Source: Pachypanchax playfairii (lineage: Eukaryota > Chordata > Actinopteri > Cyprinodontiformes > Aplocheilidae). Taken from it: a DNA stretch of 64,000 nt. The position numbers and the translations under genes were made by a program. The DNA lies in NCBI GenBank assembly GCA_006937955.1, contig SSNP01000151.1:62001-126000 (forward strand), in the 5' to 3' direction. Under the pieces are notes generated by a model. The model searched no databases, had not been told where the DNA came from, and saw only the letters and a list, made by a program, of their open reading frames with translations. Within the stretch, counting starts at the first letter, position 1. Each line of letters starts with the position of its first letter. Below, in pieces: positions 26,501-40,083 of this stretch.

Positions 26501-27083
26501 TTGGCACTCAGGCTGCCTGTGTGGTTGACAGTGGGGGTGGAGATTTTACCATTGTGGTGACTGCTAGTCATGTTGACCCCACTGCTCTTGTTTATAGTTG
26601 TAGTTGAGGAGACGGAGGCAGCAGAGACAGGCTCTGGAGTCTGGAGTGCAGTGTTGACACTGCCAGCTGCAGCAGGCTTGGATTTCATGATGTCCATTGT
26701 AATGCTAGACCAAGAGGCATCTGAAATGAGATTTGCATAGACGGCTTTCATCTTTGCCAGGCTATCCTGGAAAGACAAGCCGTTGTTGGGACGAAAAGGC
26801 AGGGCAAGGCCTTCCCTCTCCTGACCATCCCTGGAGGATGTGCTCTTGAAGTCCGCAAGTCTGTCACTAGCATCACTGAGAGGCGAGCCATATCCAGCAT
26901 CAGGGTTAGTACCATTGCTGAGTGGAGAGTCTCTGTAGCTAGGTGGCTGGCCTCCATCCACATCTTCCTCTTCCTCATTGCACAGGAACTCAGTGTCCTG
27001 ACCATCTAATGAGAGGCCGTCATCCTGCAGGTGCTCTTCCTCATCATGACCGTCTGTCTTAAGCTCATCCTCAGGCATGTACG
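23554..27083 (-). CDS. tshz1: Teashirt zinc finger homeobox 1 (Tshz1), coding exon 2
   Basis: This exon encodes nearly all of a nuclear C2H2 zinc-finger/homeodomain transcriptional regulator used in vertebrate patterning. With exon 1 the protein is 1,189 residues, by my recollection somewhat longer than human TSHZ1 (about 1,080). Seen in full-length numbering: an acidic N-terminus (about 16-60), a Ser/Thr/Asn-rich stretch (about 150-239), widely spaced fingers with ligands C291/C294/H307/H313, C352/C355/H368/H374 and C468/C471/H484/H490, a PIDLSK CtBP-type motif at 884-889 followed by an Asn/Ser run, an atypical homeodomain (about 982-1051, helix 3 around W1041), and C-terminal fingers C1070/C1073/H1086/H1090 and C1142/C1145/H1158/H1163. 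The acceptor is an AG at 27,085-27,084 after a pyrimidine-rich tract. Reading opens with a split Ala codon, then Tyr-Met-Pro-Glu-Asp. All ligands are intact and there is no frameshift. TSHZ paralogues share this architecture; the neighbouring ptgr3 argues for tshz1. Confidence 0.95.
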
Positions 27084-27512
27084 CTGGAGTACAGAAAAAG
27101 AGAGGAAAAAGAGGTCAGCTGAGCCAAATTAAAAATTTACAGCACACTAACAGAACTAGCGACAAAATAACATGGAATGAATACTCAATGGTGGAAAATG
27201 CAGGCTTTTATTTTCATCCAATATGTGTGTCTATGTGTCTGTATGCAGGCATGCATGAGTTTGTTTTTCACACACATGTGCCTCTGAAAGGCAGTGGTGA
27301 AAAAAGCCTCCAAGGGAAAAATAAATCACTGAGCTTCTGACAGTTGTCCTTTTCCTTCCTAACTATCTATTCTTCCACACATGTCTCATGTTCCCCAGGA
27401 AACAACTGGCTTTTTGGCCTTGTTATCCAGCTTCATGCTTGCAAGTTCAATATCTCCTTCTTTCCCTCTTCCTCAAGATTTACTGCATCTCACCCATCAA
27501 GTCTATAAAGTT

Positions 27513-27553
27513 CAGCTCAGGTAATGCATCTGATCAGCTCAGGTAATGCATCT
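27513..27553. repeat. 22-bp period tandem duplication
   Basis: cagctcaggtaatgcatct occurs at 27,513-27,531 and again at 27,535-27,553, spacing 22 bp, in the tshz1 intron close to the acceptor. Confidence 0.8.
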
Positions 27554-29339
27554 TTTCAGGGAAAGGAAAAAAAAATCTAAACACTACTGTGGAGAAATCG
27601 CAGCCTTTACTAACTCGGTCTGATGAGATGAATTTCCTTTTTATTTGACATCTGACTTAATAAGCAGGAACTGGTAAAACAATTCCACTCTCAGTGCTAA
27701 AGGACACAGCTCGGGGCAAATAGTTTATGCATGTTTGCCACCACTGTTAGGACATTAACATGAACAACACTAAACTATGACAATTAACACAGATTTACCA
27801 GATCTGGCTGTAACATCAAGAAAAAAACTGAGAAAGAAGTATACATGCATCAATGTTCTTGTGCTAACTAGGGAAGACACTGCAAGCAGCAGTTAGCAAG
27901 AAAGTAAGGAAGGGATAACAACTGAATGAAACGAAGACATGGAGCAGATAGAAAAAAGTGAGCAGGAGGTGGTGGTGGAGGGAATCAGGAGTAAGAGAAA
28001 AGGGAGAGAGAAGAGAGTGAAGCAGGGAGACAGGAAAGACAGCCCCCTAGTTTCTTCCTTTATCTCCTTCCTGCATGGTGAGATGTGTGTCCTAGATGCC
28101 AGTATCAGTCTCTCCTGATGAAACAGATGTGCTGTCAACTTCAAACGGCACGCTAACCTGTCACATCATAATCTAAGTGGACATAATACCTGATATATAT
28201 ACACTGGCACCATTTACTGCTGCCTGAGAGGAGATGGGTGGAGGGGGTGGGGGAGGAGAGCAGCTGCACTATCAACTGTGACTGCATGATGATGTGCATA
28301 TGTGTGCATGTGAGTGCCTCTTTAAGCGCGAGTTTGCCTGCGCCCTTACCTCCATCTGCCTATATGTATCTTTGCACCTTGTATATATTTGCTTTAACAG
28401 CGCAAACTTGAAGCCACCAGCCATAATGTTGCCTAGAAGTCTGAGTTTGTTGTGCACCACTGATACATCCCTTCCCAAATGAGCAACACACTCGCCTAAC
28501 ACATGACAAGATTTCTGTGAAATGAGAGCACTACAGGAGAACCTGGCTGCGCTTCAATCCAACTGACAGACTGAGACTGAGACAGTTTCTAAAACTCCTG
28601 AAAATCCCTAACACAGCAGATTAGCATTATGCGCTGTTCTCTCTACAACACATCTGCAGAGCGTCTTCTGTTACAGTGCCTTGCCTTTCACTAACACACT
28701 TTTACAGGAGCAGGCTATCAATACACATCAGCCATTTATTATAAACAAACCAACCAACAGAATGGCTATCCATTCTTCACAGACACTGAAGAACGGTGCA
28801 AACACACTGTAGGAATTACCTATGTGAGAAACTCATGTAAGCTGTAGCCAAAAAATCTCTAAAACCCAATAGCTGGCAGATTTTTTTTTGACTCTCACAT
28901 AGAGAGCAGGTTGAGAAGCAGCAGATCAGAAATATCCCTGGGTGAGTGACAAAACACAGACTGCAGCAGGGAGGGGCTTCGAACGATGAGCAGGTCGCCA
29001 GGGAACCCTTTGACGATCCCTGTCAATCAATTCCTGTCCTGCCATGTTGTCATGGAAACAACAAAGAGGGTGAAATCAAAAGCACACAGACAAAAGACTG
29101 GGAGACACAGACATCTGTAAAAATCACAGGCAGCTAGTGGACGGTTTTGCAAACCATAAATGTACAATATTAGTGATGAAATGTGACTGCATGAGTCAGA
29201 TCCCTTCATCTGTTCAGAGGTACCGCATCTTACTCAGACAGGATGTGAGGCATAAAAGGAGAGAAAATATTAGGGGCTACACATCAGCTCAATCACAGCG
29301 ACTTGAAGATGCGTATTTGTGACTGGCGAGCAGATTAAG

Positions 29340-29640
29340 CTCCCCTCTCTCGTCCTGGATGCACATATGCGGAGCAACACCGGCTGAGAAGGGGCGGGCT
29401 CGAAGAAGGGGTAGAGGCTGGCGTGCCGTCCCTGGCGGTTTGGTTTGCAGAGTGGGTGATGCCTGTGAGCAGGGCCATCTGCACGGGCGCCAAAGCGCCT
29501 GTCACTTTTGCTCTGGGACGTGTCGCCATCAAGAAGACAGGCGGCAGCGTGGCCAGGATAGGACCGCAGTCTCACTGTCAGAAGCAGCAGCAATCAAGCC
29601 CGCCACCAGCCACGCCAGATCACCACCAACACACACCATG
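29340..29640. other. GC/CpG-rich island inside tshz1 intron
   Basis: This 300-bp stretch is markedly richer in G, C and CpG than its AT-rich surroundings, and is open in several frames on both strands (as expected of GC-rich DNA). No frame resembles a known domain. It could be an alternative promoter/first exon, an enhancer, or a decayed insertion. Confidence 0.35.
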
Positions 29641-32600
29641 AAGCAGGAATTATCACCCCAGTGTCACTGATATCCCTGTATGGTACATATAGGGTTAACG
29701 TTTTACTACAAATGAACATGAATTAGCATAAGAACTAAAAAGGTTTGTAGTAGTGTTGTATGCAATGAAGAGCTCTTATAAAAATGCATACTGTGCAGTA
29801 ATTCTGACTTACACATTTAAGAGTGGAAAAAGGTTTTGTGTCTTCAGTTAAAAAGGATAAGTTTAGACTATAGACTCTTATTTTAGTCCAGATGAGAGAT
29901 TTAAAATAATTCAAGGATGTGTTTCATTTATTATTATCTCTATTTAGATTAGAGTGTTTTTGAAGAACTACCCTACTAATGTACCCTGAAGCACCCTCGA
30001 TTGTGAAATGTGCCGAGTATATAAAGACTACTGAATTCTACATATCATTACTGACTCCACACGTACGGTCTGTGAGCAGGCGCTGAGATACTACAACTAA
30101 AGTGAGCAGCTGTAGCTTCCTGTACTAAAGTGTTAAATACAATGTTTTTCAGACCAAAAAAAAATGTGGTGAACGCCTTGAATCCTCCCTCAAAGCAACA
30201 CGGAGCCTCACAATGAAAACAACATGATGGGTTGCAGATCATTTCAGAAACATTTGATTTCATATGTAATGAGACTTTTTACACCAGTGGATTTTTGTAA
30301 ATACACCAAATGAAATACTACCAGGAGATACGTCAGCACTTTGGCAACGAGCAAGGCAGAAACATATCACTCCTTTTCAAAACTTTGCTATCTCCCCACC
30401 CATCCCGTTTTTTTTTTCTCTCTTTGCTCTCTCCCTTTGCTGAAAGTCTGCTGGTTGTTAAATCAATATAACTCTCTGTCAGGCCCGAGGAGCTTCACCA
30501 TTTGGCCGCTGTCAAAGCCAAACAAACCAGATAAGAAAGGCAGAAAAGCGATGAGACGAGAGAGAGAAGGAGAGGGAGAAAGGAAAAAGACAGGAGTGAA
30601 TCAGTTCGGCTCCCCCTCGCCACCACCTCCACCAGCAGCCCCATTTCTTCGACACTCCTCCTTCTATTTATTTACACACATTTCTTTTTTTATTTGATGC
30701 GAGTTCGGGAAGAGGGGGCAATCACGGCAGTCATTTGCTGCACTAATGTCCAATCACGCACCCCTTCACTCATGTGATTTAGGCAGTGCAAGAGTGGGTT
30801 CGTGGCAGAGAATAGTGGGGAGGGGGGGGGGCTAGGTGGTGGATGTGGGTTGTCTGGGGGGGGCAGAGGACGTTTAGGCTGGCCTCTAATAGGAAACTGG
30901 CAGTCTTATTCCTTCCCTAGATTCTGTTTGTCACCATGCTCTCCATTACGTGCCTCTCAACCCTGATGGCTTTGGACAGGAGCTGATCAAAAAGCCATCG
31001 CTTGACCTACACGCCGTGGCAGAACGAGACTCGCGCCCTGCACAGGCAGAGGGTGAGATGAGACGGAGGAGGAGGAGGAGGGGTGTATGTCAGTGCATGG
31101 TGCAGAGAGGAAGAAGAAGGAGGAGGGGGTGATAGCTCTCGGGCTGGGACAAGAGGGCTGTAAATAAAATGACATTATTATTTCCTCTGTCCCGTCATGT
31201 AGAAAAGCCAATTATGGTAATGCTGCTGCCGGCGTGTCAGAGGGAATGCTGGGATGTGCTTCCCGTGAAGCGGCTAACATGAGAGCAATGCCCTGATCAG
31301 GAACACAGGCCTCAGTCTGACAAGAGAGTGAACAGATAGGGAAAGGGAAGAAATAGAGAGAGAGAGACAAAAGAGAGAAAGAGATATGAATGTGTGCGGG
31401 CCTTGTTTTTCCAAAAGGATAAATCCTGAGCTATCTCCAACAGAGAAATATTTTAGCTGTTTAGTCTAAAGATCTGGAGTCTGAGTCCCGCAGAAGTTTA
31501 TTGTGTGCATTTACTCTTTTTTACTGTCACTGCTACAGTCATAATTCAGCTGCCGCAAGTTTCAGAGAGAAATCAACAAGTAAGGAAAGCACCCGCGAGG
31601 AGGGGTGTCATCAGAAGATTATTACGTTTACACACTAAATATGAAAAAGATGAGGCTCTTGCCAAAGAAATGCTATCAGCTCCAAAAGTTCACGAGTTCA
31701 CGAATCGTAATCTGCCACACCTCAAATTCTGATGAGATGAATTATGCAAAGACAACGGCGAAAGAGCCGGATATTGAGGATGAATGCAATCATTTACTTT
31801 AGAAGCTAATTCCTTCTCAATCTCATTTTAAGGCTTCTACCGCTCTTCTTAAAATTCCTCTTGCATTTGATGGGAGAGCTTTACTTCAGACTATTCCTCA
31901 GCTATCTTTTACTCCCCTACATTACATCCCCTCCTCTTCTCTTCACCCCCACCCTGCCCTTCTCGTCAGCCTTACTCACACGCCCACGTTGGCCCCTCCC
32001 AAGCGGAATAATAGGAGCATATGGCCTAGGCAGCACCTAGAGGGCCTTAAATAACTGCTGCAGCATTCCAGCTCACTGTACCAATTTATCTCCCACCTAC
32101 CCTTTATACACCTCGTTTCAAAAGACCAAGCTGAACTGGGCAGACAGCAGCAGTGTGTTGTTCTTTAGACGTATTGCAACATAATGGATGGACGTAGAAA
32201 TAAGTGCTGCACAAACAAGATTAGTATGAAAATGTTATATTATTGGCAGATATTCTGTGAGCTAACCACCAGCTTTCCTGGTAATCATTTGCACTGGTGG
32301 CTCTGTGCAAAGGCTTCAAGTCATGTTGAGTTACAGCTGGCCAGTTGCAATATGTAAAGTCAGAGCGCTGATGCTTTACATAGTAGATTGTTTGTGTGTT
32401 TTGCCCTGCAAGCAGTGGAGCACCAGGACGGCAACGCTGGACCGCAAGCCTGCAAAACTTTGATCGGGGTAACAACTGCAAGCTAGAAACCTTCCTAGCT
32501 TCAAAAAGGCTGTTTGGTTATTAAAAGGATCCACATTCTGCCCAGATGAAGTCTTTTTCTGAATGTTATGCTGGAGAAACCTGACAGACAGATCAGTTTG

Positions 32601-34189
32601 AATGAAAGCATTAGCTAAATACTTAGACGTGATATGAGGCCTTCAACTGATTAGGTTATGGTTCTGTGAGGTAAGGTTTGTCAGATGTCAGACACTTAGC
32701 TGGTGCTAGTGCACTCTCATGCAAATACATCTTCTTCTCTGTGACCTTTAGAGAATGATGTATGGATTAATGGGGGGTCTGGATGGAAGTATTTGTCCAT
32801 ATGATTGTGTCTGGACATGTGTGAGAACCATGAGGCGTAAGGGTATGACTAAATGTGTACGTGTGTGTGTGTGTGTGGGTTTATGTTCGTGTAGGAGAGA
32901 GTCAGAGCGAAAGGTGCTGCTGTTTTATTTATAGAGTAAGTGCTATTTATACCCAACTCAAAGATCAGTTCGGAGAAGCTGCCCGTAGGCCACAGCCAAG
33001 ATCACTCTCCATTATAGAGCATGTACGATGGGTACAACCACCCCCTAACACACACACATGCATATATAGAAATATACAAACAATCACTTACACACACACA
33101 CACACAGGAATGCGTAAGCAAGCTGGAGCTGTACCCTCTGCTTTTAATGCATGCACACTGTGACAACACCAGGAGAATTATGCAGTATAAACAGTACAGT
33201 ATAAGCATGTGCTAAGTGAGAGTGGGGGTTCTGAAGCGGTGGGAGTGGTGCTGAGCCCACACTGGGCTGAACGTACTTCATGGAGTACAGCGGGCTTTAA
33301 CATGCTCAAAGATCAATACGGTGAACCAGCGCCAATCGATTGCAATTCATCTGTCTCTTTTTATTTATTTATTTTTTTATTCTATTCTCACACACTCCCA
33401 CCGCACACTGAGCTGCAGCTGTCCTGCAAGGCAATACATAAATAAAAGTACACATATTTGCATACGCGAGCACGCCTTAACACACCTGAGCGGGCAGAAA
33501 CGATTGCACCCTCCACGCAAAGGCATCGTTCAATAAACCCGCGTGGAATTTATTTATTTTTATTGAGCATATCACCTTATCCTGGTCCTCTCTGCATAAC
33601 AAGGCCTGTATAATTAAACCATAAATTTCAGTGCGCTCCTTTAATTACCACAGACAGTGTCAGGAGGCAGCAGAGTAAACAAATGGCTTTGAAGTGAGGA
33701 AAAAAAAAAAAAAAAAAGCTTCGACACAGTTATGGAGAAGCTGTTCATTTTGGTGGGGATGTTGTTGCACTTGAAAAAGATGAAATGTTCAAAAGGGTGT
33801 GCGTGCACAGGGAGTACAGTATATATAGTTTTTTTTTTTCTCTTCTGCTTTATCTAAAAATGCTTTTGAGGGATGCAGTTTTACTGTGAAGGGAAAGGAG
33901 GAATAATCAGTGTATCGGTGCAGGCATGACAATGTACAAATATGTAAATTCGGATGAGCCTTGAGTGTGTGTTTTTCATACATAAATACATGTGTGTTTG
34001 TATGTAATTTACAGGTGTTCTTGTCCCACTTGACCATGACGGGAGATGTCTAGTGAGCTGTTTGTCTTATTTATTACATGTGTGCTTATTTGCCTGTGTA
34101 TGTGTGTGTGTGTGCGTGCGCGTGTGAGTGAGTGTGTGTGTGAGAACATTGTTTGCACGTGTGTACATTTTAGGTCAATGTCAACACAC

Positions 34190-34360
34190 AGGCCTGCTTC
34201 TCAGCAGCTTAGCTAATTACACAAGAGCCCTGAAGGCCACTTAGAACAGGTTAGCTAATTAACAAACAGGCTGATTGCAGATTAATTGAGAGGTGTTCTT
34301 AATCTTCACCCCTAAATGCAATGACAAATGCTAACTGGTGCTCATTAGGCTGGTATGGTG
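34190..34360. promoter_or_regulatory. Candidate homeodomain-rich enhancer in tshz1 intron
   Basis: TTAGCTAATTA occurs at 34,209-34,219 and again at 34,251-34,261, exactly 42 bp apart, followed by attaattgag at 34,281. The rest is unique sequence flanked by GT microsatellites. Confidence 0.38.
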
Positions 34361-35073
34361 AGCAGAGAGTGGAGGTTGTATTTACAGTTACTATGGCTCA
34401 TATGGATGTGTGGCTCCGATACACGCACACACACACCTACCCAGCACTGTCAACAGGTTAAGCAAACAAAACTACAGTAAACCTAATGGTGAGATGAAAT
34501 GCAGCCAAGGCAGATTCATCAGCAAGACCGTTGAACTGGATGTTGATTTAATTTACCCGTGTGTTTATTCAAAATAATTAGGATTCTTTCTATTGCCACA
34601 GCATTAAACATAAGAGGAATGTTCGATATTGTTTATTTTTTTATTATTTGCAATTTGAGCTGAAATCCTAACTCATTTGTTTCTTTTATAAAAATGTTTA
34701 CAAATTTTTCAAACAGCCTTCAGTTCTTTGACCGTCTTCCCGTGACAATTATCTGCTCTTCGTTATAAACTTCCTTCCATGTTCTAACTGAAAGCAGGCT
34801 GGTAGGTCAGTAATGTTAGCGCCTGACCTTTCAGTGTGTATGTGTGTGTGAGTGTGTGTGTGCATGGGGGGAGTAGTTGATTCCCGTCTGCCCCAGCACC
34901 AGCATTAACGGTTTGTGTCAAACATGAAACCTGAAACGGCATCAACACAATGGAGATACGGTGGATTACAACAGCGAAATGAAGAGGAACAGGCCCCTCA
35001 GCGGGGATCTGAACCAGCACCCATCTGTGGATGATCTGATGCCAGTACAAAATACATCTTGTTTCAACACATC

Positions 35074-35101
35074 CACACACACACACACACACACACACAC
35101 A
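35074..35101. repeat. (CA)n microsatellite
   Basis: About 14 CA units in the tshz1 intron. Confidence 0.9.
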
Positions 35102-38100
35102 AGCTCGCTCACACTCCCACAGAGTTTAAATCTTGCAATTTTCACTGCCACAAAAACCACTCCCCCAAGGTCCGACTTCCTCCAACTTCCATCTGCCAGG
35201 ATAAATTTATCATCCAGCTCCCCTGTCTATCACCATGCACCTGTGCCTTTTAAGCCTCCCACCCACCCCAAAAAACACAGACACTCACACTCCACCTGGC
35301 CTCTTTCAACCTCTGACCCCACCCATCACAAAAGCCTACCTCCTTCCCATAATCCCCCTCAAAGTCCTCACCTCCATCCATTGACTCTCTTAGTTCTCTC
35401 TTTGCTTTGACCACCTGTGCTTTTAAATCCCTACATAAAAGTGGACCACTTTACCTCGACACACACTCACACCCTGCACACATCCACGTAATAACCCCAT
35501 GCACACATCTCTGCCCAGATCGCAGGAAACACACACACAAACACAGCCAAGTACAAACACACACATGTACTGTCCCTGACGAGACAACAGCCAGCAGCAG
35601 CTGCTTCCATCTCCTAGCAACAGCAAGCCTGATAGATGACCCTACGATGGATAATTACCGTAAATCACCACCGCTCACATACTAAAAGCGAGAGAGGGCT
35701 GAGAGAGCTTGAGAAAACCTTTGAAATGGGTTGGAGAAAGAAAGAGAAAGAGAGAGAGAGAGGGAGAGAGAGTGTGTGTGTGTAAGGACAGAAAAGAATC
35801 AGAAACGTGAACTTGTGATGTGTGCACTAATGCACTTTGATGAGCTCAAATTCATCTTGCTTTTAAAGCTCTGGTGCTTATTGTTGACAGCTCCAAATCA
35901 CAACAGTATGTATTAATGAACAGTCACGATCTTTTTTTACAGTGAAACTACAGGCCATGCATGTGTTCAGTGCTTTCTGTCACTGATTCACACCTTTAAT
36001 GAACAGGAATCAATCGAAGCCGAAGAGGAACTAATGAAACGATCCAAACACTGCAGAACCACAGATTTTAAAAGATGGGCTTGATTTATTTTTGGAGTCA
36101 GATGTGAATAGATTTAGAAAAGAGTTGAGCGATACTTACAGCCTGGTCTGGCAAAACGACCTCTTTTGAAGGCCTTAAACCAAATAAGTAACCAATTAAT
36201 TGGAGAATAATCACCATCCCTCAGTTCAGGCGTTAAATCAGTCAGTGGTTTTAAAATAATTCAGAAATAATTCTGAAAATTAATTATTTCAGCATTTTTA
36301 TTTTATTCATTTATGGTATTTGTTGGAGTCTGGGTTGATTTGCATCTGACACCTTGTCGTCATTAAAGTTACTAGTTTTACTTTTTAGTTGATTTCTCTA
36401 ATTGGTGCACAAAATATATGTTTGGAAAATAAGCACATGTGCACGTAAAATATTTTTCATTTCAAAATTAAATGTTTCTTAAGCAATAAAACTTAAAACT
36501 TCAGAACTAAGATTTTAACAGTTTTGGTTTTATAAATACTAAATGAAGCAACGCATCAAACTCCCTTGAGAGATTTTAAATACCTGCAACCTGACGAGAG
36601 TTTCCTCCAACTCATCAGCTTCTCTTCTGTTTGTACATGCAGATGCTTTCTTTACTTCCTCTTCATTTTCAGCTCTACCAGACATGCAATCTGTCCCACT
36701 CCTTCCCCTGCTTTCTTTCATAGCTCCCCCTCCCGCTTCACCCCCCCTCCCTCCCTCCCTGTGCGAGTCCTGGCTGCTGCAGACATTTGATCTGGCTGCC
36801 TTGTGATAGATTGACAGGTAATGAGGAGGTTGAAGGGGCGTTGGAGACAGGAGCAGGTGTTCAGCACAGTCTTTTTGGCCAGCACTAAGCTGCCATGTCC
36901 TTCACTGCTGTACCGCACCACTCCTCTTCCTCCCTCTCCTGCTCATTCTTTCTCTTCTTCTTTCCTTCCTTCTTTCCACCCCCCCTCAGCCTAACCCCCA
37001 CTTCCTGAGAGAAGAAGACTATGCAATCCATCACGCGGTGACACGGTCAGACATAGACTGTCTTTATATGGGGAAAACGCATCGGCCGTGGAAATAAATA
37101 GAGAAACATCAAGTCCCATGTTGGCAGCAGCAAACCAGGCCTCGGACTGATCAGTCAAACCGTGTCGAGGAGAGGAAGAGACTGATTTGGACCCTCACGT
37201 GCAGAGAAGACTGACACAAGCTTCTAACATGCTAAAGCAATGCTAACTCACTTTTGATAACACTTACTTTACACTTAGTTTTTTTAAATCATATTTTTCC
37301 CTATCAAATTGTTTCGAAATTCTTGTGAACGAAAACACACACACACACACACTTAGGCACTCTTACAGGCAGGAAATTCAGCTTAACTGTGCACATTTAG
37401 GAAGTGTCAAAATGACATTATATCAGAAGTGGGCAGTCTTACAGTCTTAACAGTATGTAGTATATCTTTCCACCCTTCTGTGAGTCACTCTCCATTTTGA
37501 CCTGTTTCAGTCCCGCTGACACAGCAAAGCACCGCTTTCTGCTGAACATCAGAACAAACTAAGGAGGAGAGAAGGCGAGAGGACTGTGATGAGTGGGAGG
37601 AAGGAGATCTTAGATGGAGAGCAGAAGTTAGTGAGAAGTTAGTGCAAGAACGGGATGCGGAGAAGATTGACATTTTGAACGTTACGTGAAAGTGTTAAAT
37701 TCCTGCATTTAGGATGAGTGAAATTCTTACATTAAATATCAAGCAATCCATTAAAAACAAACACAACAAAACCCAAAGTTGACAATAATCCTGAAGTTTG
37801 TTTTCTCTTGGATTGAAAAACTTAATTCACAGCTGGTTTAACCTGGAATGACCTCATTTTTCCGTAGTTAGGTTAGAGCTTGTAATTTTTAACCCGAAGC
37901 AGTGGGCGGTCCTTTTGTTTGCTTTCTGTGTGACAAACAGCTGTGGAGGGTCTAAAGAAGAATACCAATATATCTGTTCTTATAAACAACACCTGTAGTG
38001 CAGTAAGGGTGGAGCTGGTATTATTTTAATGGAAGTAAAGGTACAGAACCACCGGGGGGGAAAAGAAGGCTTCATACTATAACCCCCCCCCTCCAGTTTA

Positions 38101-39860
38101 CTACTAGGCATTAAAGGACATGTCATCGCCTTAAATCAGAGCACTGAGAGGAGACAGCGGGGCTAAAACACAGAGCATTTACATGTTCTCTCAAACATTC
38201 CTGAGAGGTGAACAAACTGTTCGACCGCCTTCCTGTAGTTATATCAACATCACAGTACAAATGACTTGCCATTACACACTCACTGCATGATGGATGCCGC
38301 TAGCTTGTTATTGTGATGAAATTCTCCAAAATCAAAGTGGAGGTCGGACAATGCAAATAAACGTATGAGTCATATTACAGATGATTTCATTAAAGTAAAA
38401 ATTTAAGGATTGAATTTTAGCACCTGATCAGTGGTTTTTACTTATTTAAACAACCCAAATGGCTTCACCTAGACAGTTTAATTATTTAGCACACTATAAG
38501 ATAAGAGAGTTTCGAATTAAAGAGGACGCCACCAAGCTTAAAATTAGCCTTTCCCAATTGTCACCTTACTCAAAAGGAACCTGCTTTCCAACAAAAAAAA
38601 AAAACCCTCATTGACGTGCAATCACATTCAAACACATTCGCCTGTCAGTTTATAACTCTCCTGCTCTCACACACACACAGAAAAAACTTGTTCACACACA
38701 GACCAAACATCGTCCAACCCACAAATAGACACCCACACATACACACTTTTTAAGCCCTCGGCTGGCATCAGCTGTCACACAACCTGTCTCGGAGAACTAA
38801 GCAGAGACAGACGCTGTCAACTTAGAGTGCCTCAAATGCCCACATCCAGCCAGGCAGAGGAGAAATCAAGCCCGTCTCCCAGTATAATTTGCGCTAATCC
38901 TTCATGGAAGATAGTGAAGTCTATGGCATATCTGCCTAATAGCATCAGTCACCGGCAGGTTCTAATCTCATATTTAGACCCATTTCCATCATGGACTGAT
39001 GACAAAAGCACCAGCACAAAGTGTGATTACCTTCTTATTTTTTTACATTTCTGCGTGACTTGACTCCTGATAATAGTGATGATGATGGGGAGGGGCGGGG
39101 TGAGTATGAGGGGGATTTTAAAAGACAGGAAGCAAAAACTTTGAGGTTCTTTTCTTGGTGCTGCATGAAGAAAGTTATTTTGTGCAACTGCAGAAGACAG
39201 ATGGACAGAAAAACAAGTGACTGTATCAAGAAAGGAAAAGTGGAGGCAAAGAGAGTGAAATCCTTTTAGTTGAGAGCTTACACAGACCTTCACAAATCTT
39301 CATGCACACACACACACACTCCTCTACACATTCACTTCACATACAGACACTCCTATTTGCAACCCGTTTACAACCAGTGGTGTTTGTCCTGCTCTGCTGG
39401 CTGCTTTTCCACGTGCATTTGAATGCTGACTGGAGTGTATCCCTCTCTTTCAGACAGCGCCATAAAAGACGACACACACAATGAGGACTCCTTTTCAGCC
39501 GAGCGGGGCTGCCTGGGGGCAGGGAAGCACCTCCAAAACTGCCGCAGCACTTCAACTCTGAAGGCACAATAAGGTGCTAAGCCTCGACAAACAATGACGG
39601 ATTATTTAGAAAGATGACAAACAGAACAGAAACAAACTATTCAAAGTGTTGGAAAGGAAAACTCCTTAAGTTGCAGCGTTCCTTCGAGACGGTGTGTGTG
39701 TGTGTTGACCACACTGCTGAGTGTGTGTGTTTGAAACAGACCGGGCCAAAAGAAGAGGACAAAAAGAAAGAAGAGGTAGCACATGGATCGTAATGAAGCC
39801 GTAAATCAGAGTCTGATGAGAACAGACTATGAAGGAGGATCACATCAGTGAAGATCAATG

Positions 39861-39895
39861 CACACACACACACACACACACACACATGCACACTT
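39861..39895. repeat. (CA)n microsatellite
   Basis: About 17 CA units in the tshz1 intron. Confidence 0.92.
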
Positions 39896-40045
39896 ATCAC
39901 TATTCTTAGCTGTGTAGCAGGCACATGCAAAAACTTGCCAAAGTTCCCAGGCAAGGCAAACTTATAAGAGTGAAGACAAGAACACACTTTTTTTTAATAT
40001 AGAAACATAAAAATGACACAAATGCACCGTAGACTCCATTAACAA

Positions 40046-40083
40046 CCCCCCCCCACCCACCCCCCCACCCCCCCACCCAACCC
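40046..40083 (-). other. C-rich run; candidate G-quadruplex on the tshz1 sense strand
   Basis: Five blocks of three or more C separated by one or two A on the plus strand give at least four G runs with very short loops on the strand transcribed into the tshz1 pre-mRNA sense sequence. Formation in cells is inference. Confidence 0.5.
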
